A stretch of DNA of 64,000 nt from Macrothele yani (GCA_039090855.1 CM077005.1:79542607-79606606), one strand, 5' to 3'. Shown: positions 20,836 through 35,539, counted from the stretch's first letter. Made by a program: numbers and translations. Notes: a model not told the origin generated them from the letters alone.

Positions 20836-21137
20836 TTCTTTTTATTTTTTCGCGAAAACATGCACATAGGAAAGCATGTTGTGTTAACTTGGTTTGTTCT
20901 TATTAATTAGGTAGTAAATTAAGAATAATAAGTTGGAAGTTTATTTTCTTGTTGGTTAATATCGATGATCAGTGCTACGTAACTGAAGATAAAAATTATA
21001 GACTCTTTGACCTCTCGGGGTTCATAGTTAGAGTGCGGCAGGCGAATACCAACGTGATGGAAACAACAGAAAAGCTAAATATTGTAAGGAGGACGTTACA
21101 CTGTTTCATGAAATACTTCTGTACTTTATAATTATAA

Positions 21138-22172
21138 CAAGTTAGTAAAATCATGCACTGCATTGATTATGATACGCTTTCCAACATACCAGAAATTATT
21201 ACGCAAGATATGAAAATAATGGCTGTGGAATAAATCTTGCTTTTGTGCAATGACCTTTGACCCCATTTCGTTGATATTCAACAGAACCGGTTCACTATAC
21301 CTTCGGAACAACATCATAACGTTTTGTTGCAATCGAAGCATTTTTAGGTAAGTTATGATGCACAAGGGCAATGGGATGGATCCTACTCCAGTGTCCTAAC
21401 CTTTAACCCCATTTCGCTCATTTTCAATAGGGTTTGTGCCCAGGTGGTTCCCTACCACATCTAAAATTTCAACGAAATCGAACCATATTTACGCATGTTA
21501 TGACGCATACAGGCAATGGAATGGATCCCACTTTTATGTCTTGACCTTTGACCCCATTTCACCTATTTTCAATAGGGTTTGTCCCCAGGTGGTTACCTAC
21601 CACATACTAAAATTTCATCGAAATCGAATCATTTTTACGCAAGTTATGCCGCATAAGGTGCAATAGAATAAATCCCGCTCTTATGCCCTGCCTGACTTTT
21701 GACCCCATTTCGTCCATTTTCAATAGGGTTTGTCCCCAGGTGGTCCCCTACCACATCTAAAATTTCAACGAAATCGAATCATTTTTACGCAAGTTATGCC
21801 GCATACAGGTGCAATAGAATAAATCCCGCTCTTATGCCCTGCCTGACTTTTGACCCCATTTCGTCCATTTTCAATAGGGTTCGTCCCCTGGTGGTCCCCT
21901 ACCACATACTAAAATTTCATCGAAATCGAATCATTTTTACGCAAGTTATGCCGCATAAGGTGCAATAGAATAAATCCCGCTCTTATGCCCTGCCTGACTT
22001 TTGACCCCATTTCGTCCATTTTCAATAGGGTTCGTCCCCTGGTGGTCCCCTACCACATACTAAAATTTCATCGAAATCGAACCATTTTTACGTCAGTTAT
22101 CGTGCCGACAGGCGGATGGACGGAAAAAGCTGGAGCATATACGCTTCTTCAACCTGCGGTTGGAAAGGGTAA
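21138..22172 (+). repeat. Repeat family D, locus 2 (six units, the last four 151 bp apart)
   Basis: Starts with the family head ACAAGTTAGTAAAATCATGC. Units begin at 21252, 21398, 21543, 21694, 21845 and 21996; the last four are exactly 151 bp apart and nearly identical, so they expanded recently. It closes with GGACGGAAAAAGCTGGAGCA, the hairpin arm TTCAACC and GTTGGAAAGGGTA. The ORFs in this block are by-products of the repeat, since 151 is not a multiple of 3. Confidence 0.9.
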
Positions 22173-23595
22173 AAGATCTCTCAGTAAAGTTTTCTTTTAA
22201 ATTTTTTTCCCAGAGTGTAACTTTCCGAGGGCTAATTAGATTTTCAGCAGCTGATTCGACACATAGACATATCTGGTTAATTTCTGTTTTTTAATTACTT
22301 CTTCGCAAAGAACATCAAGAAACAGATAAAAAAAAATTCTAGAAAGGTATTAGTTTAAGCTTTCCATAGCTACACACCTGCTCTTAAGCGTATTCAGACA
22401 TGATGCAAAGCTCTGAGGGAGGTTCTCTCTGCCTTGAGCTCATAAAATTTTAGTGAGTGTTCTAACAAGTTTCTGAATGTTTTGTAAATATTTTGTTCAA
22501 CCATCAGTAGTGTTTTTTTCCCTGCAGCCTTGAGCTTTCGCTCAGGCAAAGAATAAAATAACTATAAGGAAAAAGGATATGCAAAAAAATAAAATAAAAA
22601 AGGCGATGATGTAAAATCCGGTCGTACGCCGGAAGTATTTCGGATTAAGGAGTAAGAGAAAAAGGAAGAAGATACGTCAATTTTCTTATAAGAATTGATC
22701 AAAAAGATTCTGCGTCATTTCCACTGCTAACTGTCTACTTATAGATGACAAACAGAATAACTTCTTTTAGCGGAAATTCATATCACTTCAGCACGAGTTG
22801 TCAATACAATGCACAGCTTTCTCCATTTTTCGTGGAATGAATATGACGCATCTTCCAAATATTGTAAAGAGACTTTCATTCATGAATAATGGTTTTGAGC
22901 ACGTTTAATTCTGACTTAGACTATTTTGAGCAATGATTTCACATTCGAAGTTCGATGATGGCTGCAGTTAATGAAACTGTGGGGAAATCAATTCATGACG
23001 ATGCCGTCATAAATTGATTTCCCCACAGTTAAAAGAGGAGTAACATTTTCATAGCAAAATTCCAAATAATTAAATGTAGTTCACGCAAAGCCAAAAATAA
23101 CTAGTCCGCCATCTGTTTCTAGACTTTCATGCTTTTTTGCACGTTTCTTACGAGGAAACACCTTTTAAGGCACTGTTTGAACATGGACAACTTAGCAAGC
23201 TGCATATGACAGTACAGCGGAATAATTGTGTAAATGATGAGCAAAGCTAACATATCTGCCATATAAAAAAGAACATGACGTTTAAATTTCCTGGATTCTG
23301 TACTTTCGTTAGCAAGCTGCTAAAATCTGATAGATTTGAAATTTTCTTTTCACTGTAAGTTTTCTTACTGCGAAAGGATCTCGAGATGAAATTTGGTCCA
23401 AGTATAAATTTCATTGTCTCATACAGTATCTGGCAGTGGCATGGATTTTGGCCTTTTAGCAAAATTATTAAAAAGACTGCCTCCCACGCTTACCCTGTAA
23501 AACTAACAAAGAAAAATAGAAATGCATAGATTTGAACTTCCAAAAACTTTTATTTCATTAACACAAAATAAATCTATTTTTATAGATAGATTATA
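22173..23595. other. AT-rich stretch, no gene recognised
   Basis: No family motif in the short ORFs. The only structure I see is the hairpin at 22975-23030. Confidence 0.45.
22975..23030. repeat. 26-bp hairpin, 4-nt loop
   Basis: Arms AACTGTGGGGAAATCAATT..ATGACG (22975-23000) and 23005-23030 pair with one mismatch around loop ATGC. Confidence 0.92.
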
Positions 23596-23599
23596 GATA

Positions 23600-24460
23600 C
23601 TCAAATAAAAATATCTTCCTTCCTACTTTTTGCAATGTCTCTAATTTAATCTTTGGTACTTAATTTATCTGTCTCTTGGACTTTAGCGATAATTGGTAAA
23701 ATACAGGGTGATTCTTAAAGAAGTATACAGTTTCAACGCACTATAAAACAAGAACAATGTGAGATATTTTATGTTACCTGTAACAGAATTGTAGGGGAAT
23801 GTTTCAAGTTTTTTTAGAGACAGTCACAGATGTTCTATGTGTGCCCCCTTAGTCACACGACACACACTGAGCTGGTAATCCTTTTCCGCCCAAACGCGAG
23901 GTAACATATCTGAATCAAGTGCAGTGATAGTGGCTGTGACACGTGTTTCAGCTCCGCTAGATCAACAGGAAGGGGAGGGGCGAATATCTTGTTCTTTACG
24001 TACCCCCCAGGAAAAAGTCACGAGGTATTGAGTCAGGACTTCTGGGTGTCCATTGGGTCAGTAGCATGCTGTAGTCCGCGGCTCATCCAATCCATCGGTG
24101 AGGAAGATGTTCATCGACTGACTAGCACGTGACACGCGCGCTATCGCCTACGTCACTTCCCTCAGTAGCGGGACACAAACTTTATGAGTACATCTACCTA
24201 ACGGTTCGCAGTTGTGGTCCGTGTCTTGAACCGTTACTGTTTTACAGCATCTGGAAACTGTATACTTCTTTATGAATCACCCTGTATATTTCATTCTTTT
24301 CTGACACATCGTATTTCGTAAATAATTTTTGATTATTTTCAGCTTGCTGAGTGGCCTTTCAGAAGTAGCTATTGTAACAGCTAGTGTTAGATATAAAGTA
24401 AGTGCTGTAGAGACGTCCAGGCTATATGACAAATTGTTCAACTTTTTTACTGACAATTCT
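23600..24460 (-). pseudogene. hAT transposase C-terminal fragment, split by a MITE
   Basis: The minus strand reads LAVTIATSERPLSKLKIIKN then YLRNTMCQKR around 24400-24300, the dimerisation block of hAT transposases (compare TATAERSFSALRRLKTYLRS at 9758-9940). After removal of the MITE at 23704-24284 the reading continues into AIIAKVQETDKLST-like sequence with stops. Only the C-terminus remains, so this is an old fragment. No terminal repeats were seen. Confidence 0.6.
23704..24284 (-). mobile_element. Mariner-like MITE
   Basis: CAGGGTGATTCTTAAAGAAG (23704) and its inverse (ending 24284) form about a 31-bp inverted repeat that continues into TATACAGTTTC, with TA on both sides. The interior, read on the minus strand, keeps a scrap of transposase (RWIG, then WTPRSPDSIPRDFFLGG) holding the third catalytic block. 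It therefore descends from the same class as 695-1490 and 55054-56317. Confidence 0.88.
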
Positions 24461-24585
24461 GCGAATTATTTTATTGAGTTTATTTTTTTCTAAAGCTACT
24501 TGGACCTTCTTAAAAATTTGAATGGAGAAATTTTTACTTAGATCTTTATCATATATTTTTTCAATTTGCATATTGAAGAAACGCT

Positions 24586-25011
24586 TCATCATTGTCAACC
24601 ATTATCAATCCACTGCTGGACGAAAGTCTCCCCAAGTTTCCTCCACAACGGTCTGTCTTGTGCCAGTCTCCTCCATGTCACTCCTGCATACTTTCGAATT
24701 TCATCCACCCATCTCCCATGTGGTCTTCTTCTGGGTCTTTTCCTGACCCTTGGAATCCAATCTAAAATTTCGGCTGTCCATCGATGGTCTGTCCTTCTGG
24801 AAGTATGTCCAGCCCATTGCCATTTCAGGGATTTAACTCTGATCATGATGTCTTCCACTCTTGTCATTTTTCGGATCCACGATTTCCTCTTCTTATCTCT
24901 CCTGGTTACACCAAGCATGCACCTCTCCATGCTACTTTCAGTTGTCTGCAGCCTTTGTATGTCTCTTTTAGTTAAGGTCCACGTCTCTGCACCATACGTA
25001 AGCTTATTGCA
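24586..25011 (-). pseudogene. RTE LINE 3' fragment (R1)
   Basis: The minus strand gives the C-terminal segment GAETWTLTKRDIQRLQTT, CMLGVTRRDKKRKSWI and RRRPHGRWVDEIRKYAG, ending FVQQWIDNG, then a short ATGA tail. It lacks endonuclease and reverse transcriptase and is 5'-truncated. Confidence 0.9.
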
Positions 25012-25145
25012 TAATAAATCCGTATATTAACGTGCACATTCACTTGCACGCCAAGCTTGCACAATCCAGTGGGAGGATTTTTCAAGGTGTCCTGTTGCTC
25101 ATCCTGGAAACACATATTTTCTTGACATTGTGCAGGAGGTGGATA

Positions 25146-25527
25146 TCATCATCATCATCATCACCATTGTCAACCATTATCAATCCACTGTTGGACGAAG
25201 GTCTCCCCAAGTTTCCTCCAGAACGGTCTGTCTTGTGCCAGTCTCCTCCATGTCACTCCCGCATACTTTCGAATTTCATCTACCCATCTCCCCTGTGGTC
25301 TTCTTCTGGGTCTTTTCCTGTCCCTTGGAATCCGATCTAAAATTTCGGCTGTCCATCGATGGTCTGTCCTTCTGGCAGTATGCCCAGCCCATTGCCATTT
25401 CAGGGATTTAACTCTGATCATGATGTCTTTCACTCTTGTCATTTTTCGGATCCACGATTTCCTCTTCTTATCTCTCCTGGTTACACCAAGCATGCACCTC
25501 TCCATCCTTCTTTGAGTTGTCTGCAGC

Positions 25528-25533
<6 letters not shown>
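25146..25533 (-). pseudogene. RTE LINE 3' fragment (R2)
   Basis: Same C-terminal segment as R1 with an intact reading of 111 codons, a (TGA)n tail at the left (25146-25162) and a (TA)n tract at its truncated 5' edge (25532-25560). Confidence 0.9.
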
Positions 25534-25563
<30 letters not shown>

Positions 25564-27290
25564 TCTATATATATGTCCTTTTTGAAAAAAAAAGTTGAGA
25601 AAAAGTTAGAAATCTTTTCTCGGAAATTTCTCTTTCAAAATTAATCTATCTTTCTGGTGAGTGTTGCTCGGTGAGTGTGTCCTTTAGGTAACTGTAGTTT
25701 TTTTTATGCTATCAGTAGGTCGGATTGAGAACATTGTATTTTAGGTGAATCGTTGTAACATCATTTCATAAATTTGTTTTCCTCTTTTATTTTTCTGGGA
25801 GAAGAAGAAAAAAATATATATATATATAACTATATGTGTGTGTATAGTAATAATGGTGTTGATCGACCATCTACTTGTATTTAGGTAACCACCATCATAG
25901 AGAAAATTCTGTGTCGATAACAAATAAAATTAGGAAATAAGTATTTGTTTTATGGAACAGTCTGTCCCGCGTAGAATTATGGTTATGTATGTATAAAGAT
26001 GCCATATAAATGTACATGGTAACTTTGAGATTTTCCTTTTTCTTCCTTCCCCGTTTTCTCTCATGAATTGGGGCTACCGCGTATAGATAGTTAGCCAGAA
26101 AGATTCCCTGCTCCCCCTTATTTATGGGAGGGTATGCAAAAGAAGAGCTCAGCTTGCTTCCTCGCTCCAGTAACATGGCGAACTTTACGCATACTCGGGT
26201 CTTCTAAGTGTTGCTGGTACGAATAGGGGGTGGTTTGCAGTATCTCTCTCTTTATTTATGGGATGACCAGAAGTTGGTCAAGCATTTCTGGCCAGCAGTA
26301 CACCTGCGTTCCCATGAGAAAAGAAATGGTTAGAAGTGGTGGTATCGGATTTCGCATTTTGGAAAGCGTTCCCTCGCTTGCGTAAGGTGATAAATTCGGT
26401 TCTGGAACCCCGCATTTTCCAAGTTATGTCATAAGACGCGAACGTTAGTAAGCGGCGTTAGCATTTCTTCATGGCGGCCGGCTGCAGCACGTAAGAAAAT
26501 TTCTTTTTTTTTTTTTTTTTTTTGGTTTGTGTGTGGGTGATTGCTTTTTCACACACAACAGCCGCATGGACGCAATCTGATTGGAAGAAAGTAGCGTCGA
26601 TGTAGATGGCGCTGGCGTGCTCCCGCATCCTTCGGAAAAGACGAAAAGACGTGGGAGTTGAAATTTTATTTTTGAGGACACTTCTTCGATTTTTTTCTGC
26701 TAAGACCGAGTCTTCTTCGGAAGAGAAATATTCCGTTGTCCCCGAGGGACCCCTAATCCTCTGGAATTCCTTTAGCCTGCCCGGGAAATGGAAGGTGAAC
26801 GACGGTTAAAAAGAAACCAAAAACTACATGGCGCATAGGATCAATAAAAAATGTATTTTCCCCATGCTTCCATGCTGCCTGAGTGTAACAAGGGGTGTCG
26901 GTTCTTCGAAGAGCTTGCTTGACTATGCGACCGAGGGCAATGTTCAACATTCATCCCGCCCTACCGACTCAACACTCCAAAAAGGGTTACCACCCTGGGA
27001 TATGCGCCACGGGACCGAAAGGAGAACTGCTGCTGTACCACGAGTTACCCGGGGTTTGAAGAAAAAAATATAATAATAATCGGCAGTACACTTCCTGCAA
27101 TATGGATGTCTGAATGTGTGCATTCCTGGACTTCTGCTAGTGCCACTCCAGTAATACTACAGTTCAGTGCACTTGAAGGACCCCCTTCTTCAGAGCCAAG
27201 AGGTGAACTCCAGAAGTGGTATGCTGTACTCGGAAAGCGGTAAACTGCAATTTTAAATCATCCTCGTTACACCGAACGTTTAACATTCTA
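25534..27290. other. AT-rich spacer with TA and T tracts
   Basis: Contains (TA)n at 25532-25560 and 25816-25830 and a long T run at 26503-26523 that may be the tail of an old retroposon. No gene motif seen in the short ORFs. Confidence 0.45.
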
Positions 27291-27291
27291 G

Positions 27292-27325
27292 CCGAAGGGC
27301 CAACATATCTATGTCGGCCCTTCGG
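27292..27325. repeat. 16-bp hairpin, 2-nt loop
   Basis: CCGAAGGGCCAACATA, TC, then its reverse complement with one mismatch. It lies about 65 bp before a D locus. Confidence 0.9.
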
Positions 27326-27388
27326 AAATGGACTATTTTCTCACTACGCGACCTCCTTTTTTTCTTTTTTTCCACCTTCCTATTTGAA

Positions 27389-27925
27389 AACAAGTTAGTA
27401 AAACCATGCAATGCATTGATTATAATGCGCTTTCCAACATTACAGAAATCATTACTCAAGTTATCTATCAAGTTATGAGAATAATGTCTGTGGAATAAAT
27501 CTCGGTCCTGTGCCCTGACCTTTGATCCCATTTCGATGATATTCAACAGAACCGGTTCGGTATACCTCCGAAATAACATGATACAGTTTTGTCGCAATCG
27601 AAGCATTTTTACGTAAGTTATGATGCATAAGGGCTATGGAATAGATCCCGCTCCTGTGTCCTAACCTTTGACCCCATTTCGCCCATTTTCAATAAGGTTT
27701 GTCGCCAGGTGGTCCTCTACCACATACTAAAATTTCATCAAAATCGAACCTTTTTATGTTAGTTATGGCGCATGACAGCAGTGGAATGAATACCGCTCCT
27801 ATGTACTGACCTTTGACCCCATTTCGTTCACTTTAAATAGGGTTCCTTCCCAGGTGATCCCCTACCAGATACTAAAATTTCATCGAAATCCAACGGTTGT
27901 TACGCTAGTTACCGTGCTGACGGAC
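27389..27925 (+). repeat. Repeat family D, locus 3a
   Basis: Head ACAAGTTAGTAAAACCATGC, then units at 27517, 27661 and 27808. It ends in the family's terminal motif TTACCGTGCTGACGGACATA and is then broken by other sequence. Confidence 0.85.
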
Positions 27926-28312
27926 ATACGCACACAACGCGTGACGTAATGAGGCAGATGGGAATCGCGACCATCTGCCCGCCGCATTAGGGTGACGTCA
28001 TAAATATTTAATAGGATCCACACAGAACGCGTGACGAAAAGAGACAGATGGCGTGCCCGCGCGCCAACATTCTCAAACACGAGTTGTGACGTCATAAGAT
28101 TTCTAAGCATTGGTAACATTAATGGAACAAAGCCATCACTAAAAACGTTATAATTCGGGGTGGTTATTTAACCCACTAAACGAATTCTTCTAAAGTCGAG
28201 ATCAAGCTAAATCGATTTCTACTACAAGAAAACGGTAGGTTAACGACTTTCCACAATATTCTTAGAGCCGTTTTCAAAATAAAATGTACATACATACATA
28301 CAAGAATTGCTA
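27926..28312. other. Insert with two GCGTGACG direct repeats
   Basis: ACGCGTGACGTAATGAGGCA..GTGACGTCATAA (about 27930-28010) recurs in diverged form at about 28026-28105. It ends in ACATACATACATACAAGAAT, a motif often found at ends of arthropod repeats. No coding sequence. Confidence 0.45.
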
Positions 28313-28927
28313 CTTTAAGGCGGACGTCTAGTAACTTTGCTTCCTATACTTCCAATGGAAAAACTTTTGTACACATTTTCTTCACAATTAATGCGTTCCC
28401 AAGGATGATAATTTGAACATCGATTAAAATATCTTCATTTTATAACTTGGAATACTTAATATTTTCTTACACATAACCATAATTATGCAATTCAACATTT
28501 GTTTGTCTACTGACGTCATGAAAATACAGGTCGCGCCATCTTTTTTCTGGACAATTAATGAGTTCACAAGGATGAAAATTTGAACATCGATTAAAATAGC
28601 TTCATTTCATAACTTGGAATACTTAATATTTTCTAAACCATAACCGTAATTATGCAATACAACATTTTTTTGTCCACTGACGTCATCAAAGTACAGGTCG
28701 CGCCATCTTTTCTCTGGTTTCAACACCACCAAAGGGAAAGTGATTGATTTTTAATATAATTATGGTTATGTTTTAGAAAATATTAAGTTTTCCAAGTTAT
28801 AATATGAAGTTATTTTAATCGATGTTCAAATTTTCATCCTGGGGAACACATTAATTGTGAAGGAAATGTTTACAAAAGTTTTTCCATTGGAAGTATAGGA
28901 AGCAAAATTACTTGACGTCCACCTTAA
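28313..28927. mobile_element. Foldback-type non-autonomous element
   Basis: Arms of about 170 bp, starting TTTAAGGCGGACGTCTAGTA at 28313 and ending with the inverse at 28927, pair at roughly 85-90 percent. Inside the left part a 166-bp segment is repeated in tandem (about 28384-28549 and 28550-28715), each ending in CAGGTCGCGCCATCTTTT. No transposase. The target duplication was not resolved. Confidence 0.7.
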
Positions 28928-28934
28928 AAATATG

Positions 28935-29585
28935 GGATAAGGGCAATGGAATGGATCGCAATCCTATGTCCTGACCTTTGACCACATTTCGTCCATTTTC
29001 AATAGGGTTCGTCCCCAGGTGGTCCCCTACTACATACTGAAATTTCATGGAAATCGAACCATTTTTACGCACGTTATGACGCATAAGGGCAATGGAATGC
29101 ATCCCGATCTTATGTCCTGACCTTTGACCCCACTTCACCCATTTTGAATAGGGTCCGTTCCCAGGCGGTCTACTACTACATAGTAAACTTTCATTGAAAT
29201 CGAACCATATTTACGCAAGTTATGACGCATAAGGGTAATGGAATGATCCCGCTCCTACGTCGTGACCTTTGACCCCAGTTGTCCCATTTTCAATAGGGTT
29301 CGTCCCTCGGTGGTCTCCTATCACATAGTAAATTTTCATTAAACTCGAACCATATTTACGCAAGTTATGACGCATAAGGGTAATGGAATGCTCCTACGTC
29401 GTGACCTTTGACCCCATTTGTCCCATTTTCAATAGGGTTTGTCCCGGGTGATCCCCTACCACATACTAAACTTTCATCGAAATCGACCCATTTGTACGCC
29501 AGTTATCGTGCGGACAGACGGGCGGACGGACGGACAAAGCTGGAGCATATACGCTTCTTCAACCTACGGTTGGAAAGCGTAAAAA
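28935..29585 (+). repeat. Repeat family D, locus 3b with complete 3' end
   Basis: Units at 28973, 29119, 29264 and 29402, then GTGCGGACAGACGGGCGGAC and a terminal hairpin: TACGCTTCTTCAACC (29550-29564), TAC, GGTTGGAAAGCGTA (29568-29581). It lacks the family head, so it is 5'-truncated or was separated from locus 3a by the inserts at 27926-28930. Confidence 0.88.
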
Positions 29586-30213
29586 AAACCCAAACAAACA
29601 AACAACTAAACTAATTAAAAAAATCAGTTTTGTTCTGGGTGTTACTCCCCAAGGTAATATTTATATTTGTCAGGTTAGAAAATGTGGTGACGTAAAGTAA
29701 AACTAGATTTTGGAATCTTGGCCAAGATCTCCCATGTCAGAGTAAAATTGCCTGAATATATATTATGAACATGAGGAACTGCTGCTAAGCTCAAAATTGA
29801 TGTTAAACTTCAATGTAACTTCTTACCTTAAATTAAAATCTTGGTTCCCATTTTTTTTGTGTGTGTCATAACCTGAGCAGCTGAAACTTAAACATAAAAA
29901 CATAAAAATTTGACCTTTCAAACATATTTTAGGCCTACCTCCAGCTTGCTTCTGTGGAGACCTTCTTAATTATAAAGATAAAAAAATATATATTGAATAA
30001 CGCTAGGAAGTACCCCACATTTTTTCTAATTTTCCTTAAGAAATTGGAAAAAGAAGCAGGCAGTTTACCTCTGGAAATGTGTTTTGAAAGTGATTACCAT
30101 GAATTAAAAATGCTATGTAAAAACATAAACAAAAATGTGAAATTTCTGTAACCTTCCTGGGTGTTTGTGAAAAGCAAAGTGGAAAAGCAAATTACAAAAA
30201 GAAAAAGAATTTG
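29586..30213. other. AT-rich spacer
   Basis: No gene or repeat recognised. Confidence 0.45.
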
Positions 30214-31888
30214 GGAGGACTGGAAGAACTCTAGTACTGGTACCTTCCATGATGTCTGGAGTACATGCATCATCCCTTTCATAGGACTTGGAGTAGAAAT
30301 CTTTCACTCTTGTCAAAATTTTGCCTCTATTTCTTGTTTCAGAACCATCTTCTTTTCTCAGTGCCATAATCTGTTTTCTTCCCTTACTGAGATGTTCCTT
30401 TGCTATCTTTAGGCTTTAGTTGTTTTCAATTGCTTTCCTTACTAGTTCACAGTTGAATTTCCTTACGTCTTCAGTGATACTTTTTCGTACTGCCTTGCAT
30501 AGCTCTATGTATTCCACTTTGGAAGTCACATCTTCTTTAGTTGTCCTCATCTCTCTTCTTTTTTGCATCGACATTTTTGTTTTTCCTGATAATTTGTTCA
30601 CATGCAACTTGTTCTTAGACCCAGCTAATTTTGTTGCTGTTTCCATAAGAGCTTTGGTTACTTTTCTGTTAACTTCAGAAATATCCACTTCTTCTTCTAA
30701 AGCAGATTATCTGTTCTTCAGTTCCAACTTGAAGGTATTATGGTGTCTTTTAAGGTTGGTTATGTCAATAGATTTTGTTTGTCTTATGAGCTTGCCACGT
30801 TCGAGTTTAGTGTTGAGGTGCATCTTACATCTCACCAATCTATGGTCACTACCTGTGTTGAACTTGTTTAGCACACTGCAGTCTTCTATGACGAATTTTT
30901 TGTTACACATAATAAAATCAATTTCACTTGTCGTCCCATTTGGATGTCTCCATGTCCATTTCCTGTGCGGCTTTTTCTTGAAAAAAGGAGTTCATGATGA
31001 AAAACGCTTCTGCCTCAGCAAACTCTACGAGAGTATTTCCACGCTGGTTTCTGTTGCCGTGACCGAATTTACCTACTGAAGTTTCATTCTGTTGCCGTTG
31101 CCCTATTTTGCATTGAAATCTTCCATAATTATCTTTAAGAGCTGCTGACCATTATTATTTAGATGACGAATTTCCTCATAAAATTCTTCAATTTCTTCTT
31201 CAGGATGACTTGTGGTGGGTGCATAAGTTTGAATAATCTGAGCCTGGTATCTTCTCGATAGTTGGATAACGAGTCGTGCAGCTCTGTCAGAGGAACTTTC
31301 AACTTCTACAACTTTATCCTTCAGTTTCTTGTTTATTATGAATCCAACACCACTGGTTCTGCCAGTATCTGTCCTACGATAGTAGAAGAGTTGTCCACTT
31401 TTCAGTTCAATGAGATCTTCTCCTTTTCTCCATACCTCACTTAGCCCGACGATGTCCCACTTAATCCTTTGTAGTTCCTCTTCCAATTCAAGAACCCTGG
31501 AATCAGAAGGTAGGGAACTTCCATTATACGTAGCCAAGGTCAGCATCAGATGGCAGCCTAGTCCGGTCCTCCGGGGATTCTTAGCACCCTCTGCCTTCAT
31601 GTCACACTCGCCGCTGCCTTGGCCATGTACATTCCAGCTGCCGGAGACTGAGGGCCAAGATTTAAGTTGTGGTATGATTTTGGAGGGGTTTGGCCATAAC
31701 TCACCACGCTGGCCAAGCGGGTTGGTGAGTGTGGGATAGCATTTCCTCTAATCCCGATGGTATAGTTATACCGCTATTGGCGGTCGTCAGAGCCCCTTTA
31801 GAGGGAACAGGATGCATCACGAGAAGGCGCGGTTCACATTTGTCAAGGAGAGGCTGTGATGTTACGCAACATATGACCTTACATCCCA
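30214..31888 (-). pseudogene. RTE LINE, 5' complete and 3' truncated (R3)
   Basis: Starts on the minus strand at 31888 with the family 5' end GGGATGTAAGGTCATATG. It carries the endonuclease ([43 protein letters not shown] where GDFN is altered, SDHRLV) and the linker to the reverse transcriptase. It stops inside the RT N-terminus at about 30214, before the catalytic box. Frameshifts at several places. It directly follows R4 across (TA)n. Confidence 0.88.
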
Positions 31889-31900
31889 TATATATATATA

Positions 31901-32630
31901 TCATCATCATCATCATTGTCAACCATTATCAATCCACTGCTGGACGAAGGTCGCCCCAAGTTTCCTCCACAACGGTCTATCTTGTGCCAGTCTCCTCCAT
32001 GTCACTCCCGCATACTTTCGAATTTCGTCAACCCATCTCCCATGTGGTTTTCTTCTGGGTCTTTTCCTGTCCCTTGGAATCCAATCTGAAATTTCGGCTG
32101 TCCATCGATGGTCTGTCCTTCTGGAAGTATGTCCAGCCCATTGCCATTTCAGAGATTTTACCCTGATCATGATGTCTTCCACTCTTGTCATTTTTCTGAT
32201 CCACGAGTTCTTCTTCTTATCTCTCCTGGTTACACCAATCATGCACCTCTCCATGCTACTTGAAGTTGTCTGCAGTCTTTGTATGTATCTTTTAGTTAAG
32301 GTCCACGCGTCTGCACCATACGTAAGCACTGGAAAGATGCATTGATCAAACACTTTTCTTTTAAGATATAATAGCATATTGCTCTTGAAAATTATGCTGT
32401 GTCTTCCAAAAGCTCTCCAGGCAAGTTTTGTACGCCGATTAATTTCTTCAACAATGTGACCCTCACTTGATATCGGCTGTCCAAGATAAACGTACGTGTC
32501 TGTCATCTCCAGCTTTCCTTCATCAATCGATAAATCTTCATTTCTTGTAAAAGCATTGAACATCACTTTTGTCTTCTGAAAGTTCATTTTTAATCCCACT
32601 TCTTTACTCTTGTCAGCAAGTTCCTGGATC
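31901..32630 (-). pseudogene. RTE LINE 3' third (R4)
   Basis: An uninterrupted minus-strand reading from MIQELADKSKEVGLKMNFQK through DTYVYLGQPISSEGHI and LTYGADAWTLTKRYIQRL to FVQQWIDNG. It represents the RT thumb and C-terminal domain. It is 5'-truncated exactly at the end of R5's (TGA)n(TA)n tail and has its own (TGA)n tail at 31901-31916. Confidence 0.9.
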
Positions 32631-32643
32631 ATATATATATATA

Positions 32644-35539
<2,896 letters not shown>

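Noticed and set aside
21436..22200. Series of plus-strand ORFs with repeated peptide LTFDPISSIFNRV
   Set aside because: They come from the 151-bp D units. The unit length shifts the frame each time, so no protein is conserved across units.
25816..25830. (TA)n here as a sign of another RTE insertion
   Set aside because: No RTE sequence adjoins this tract on either side.
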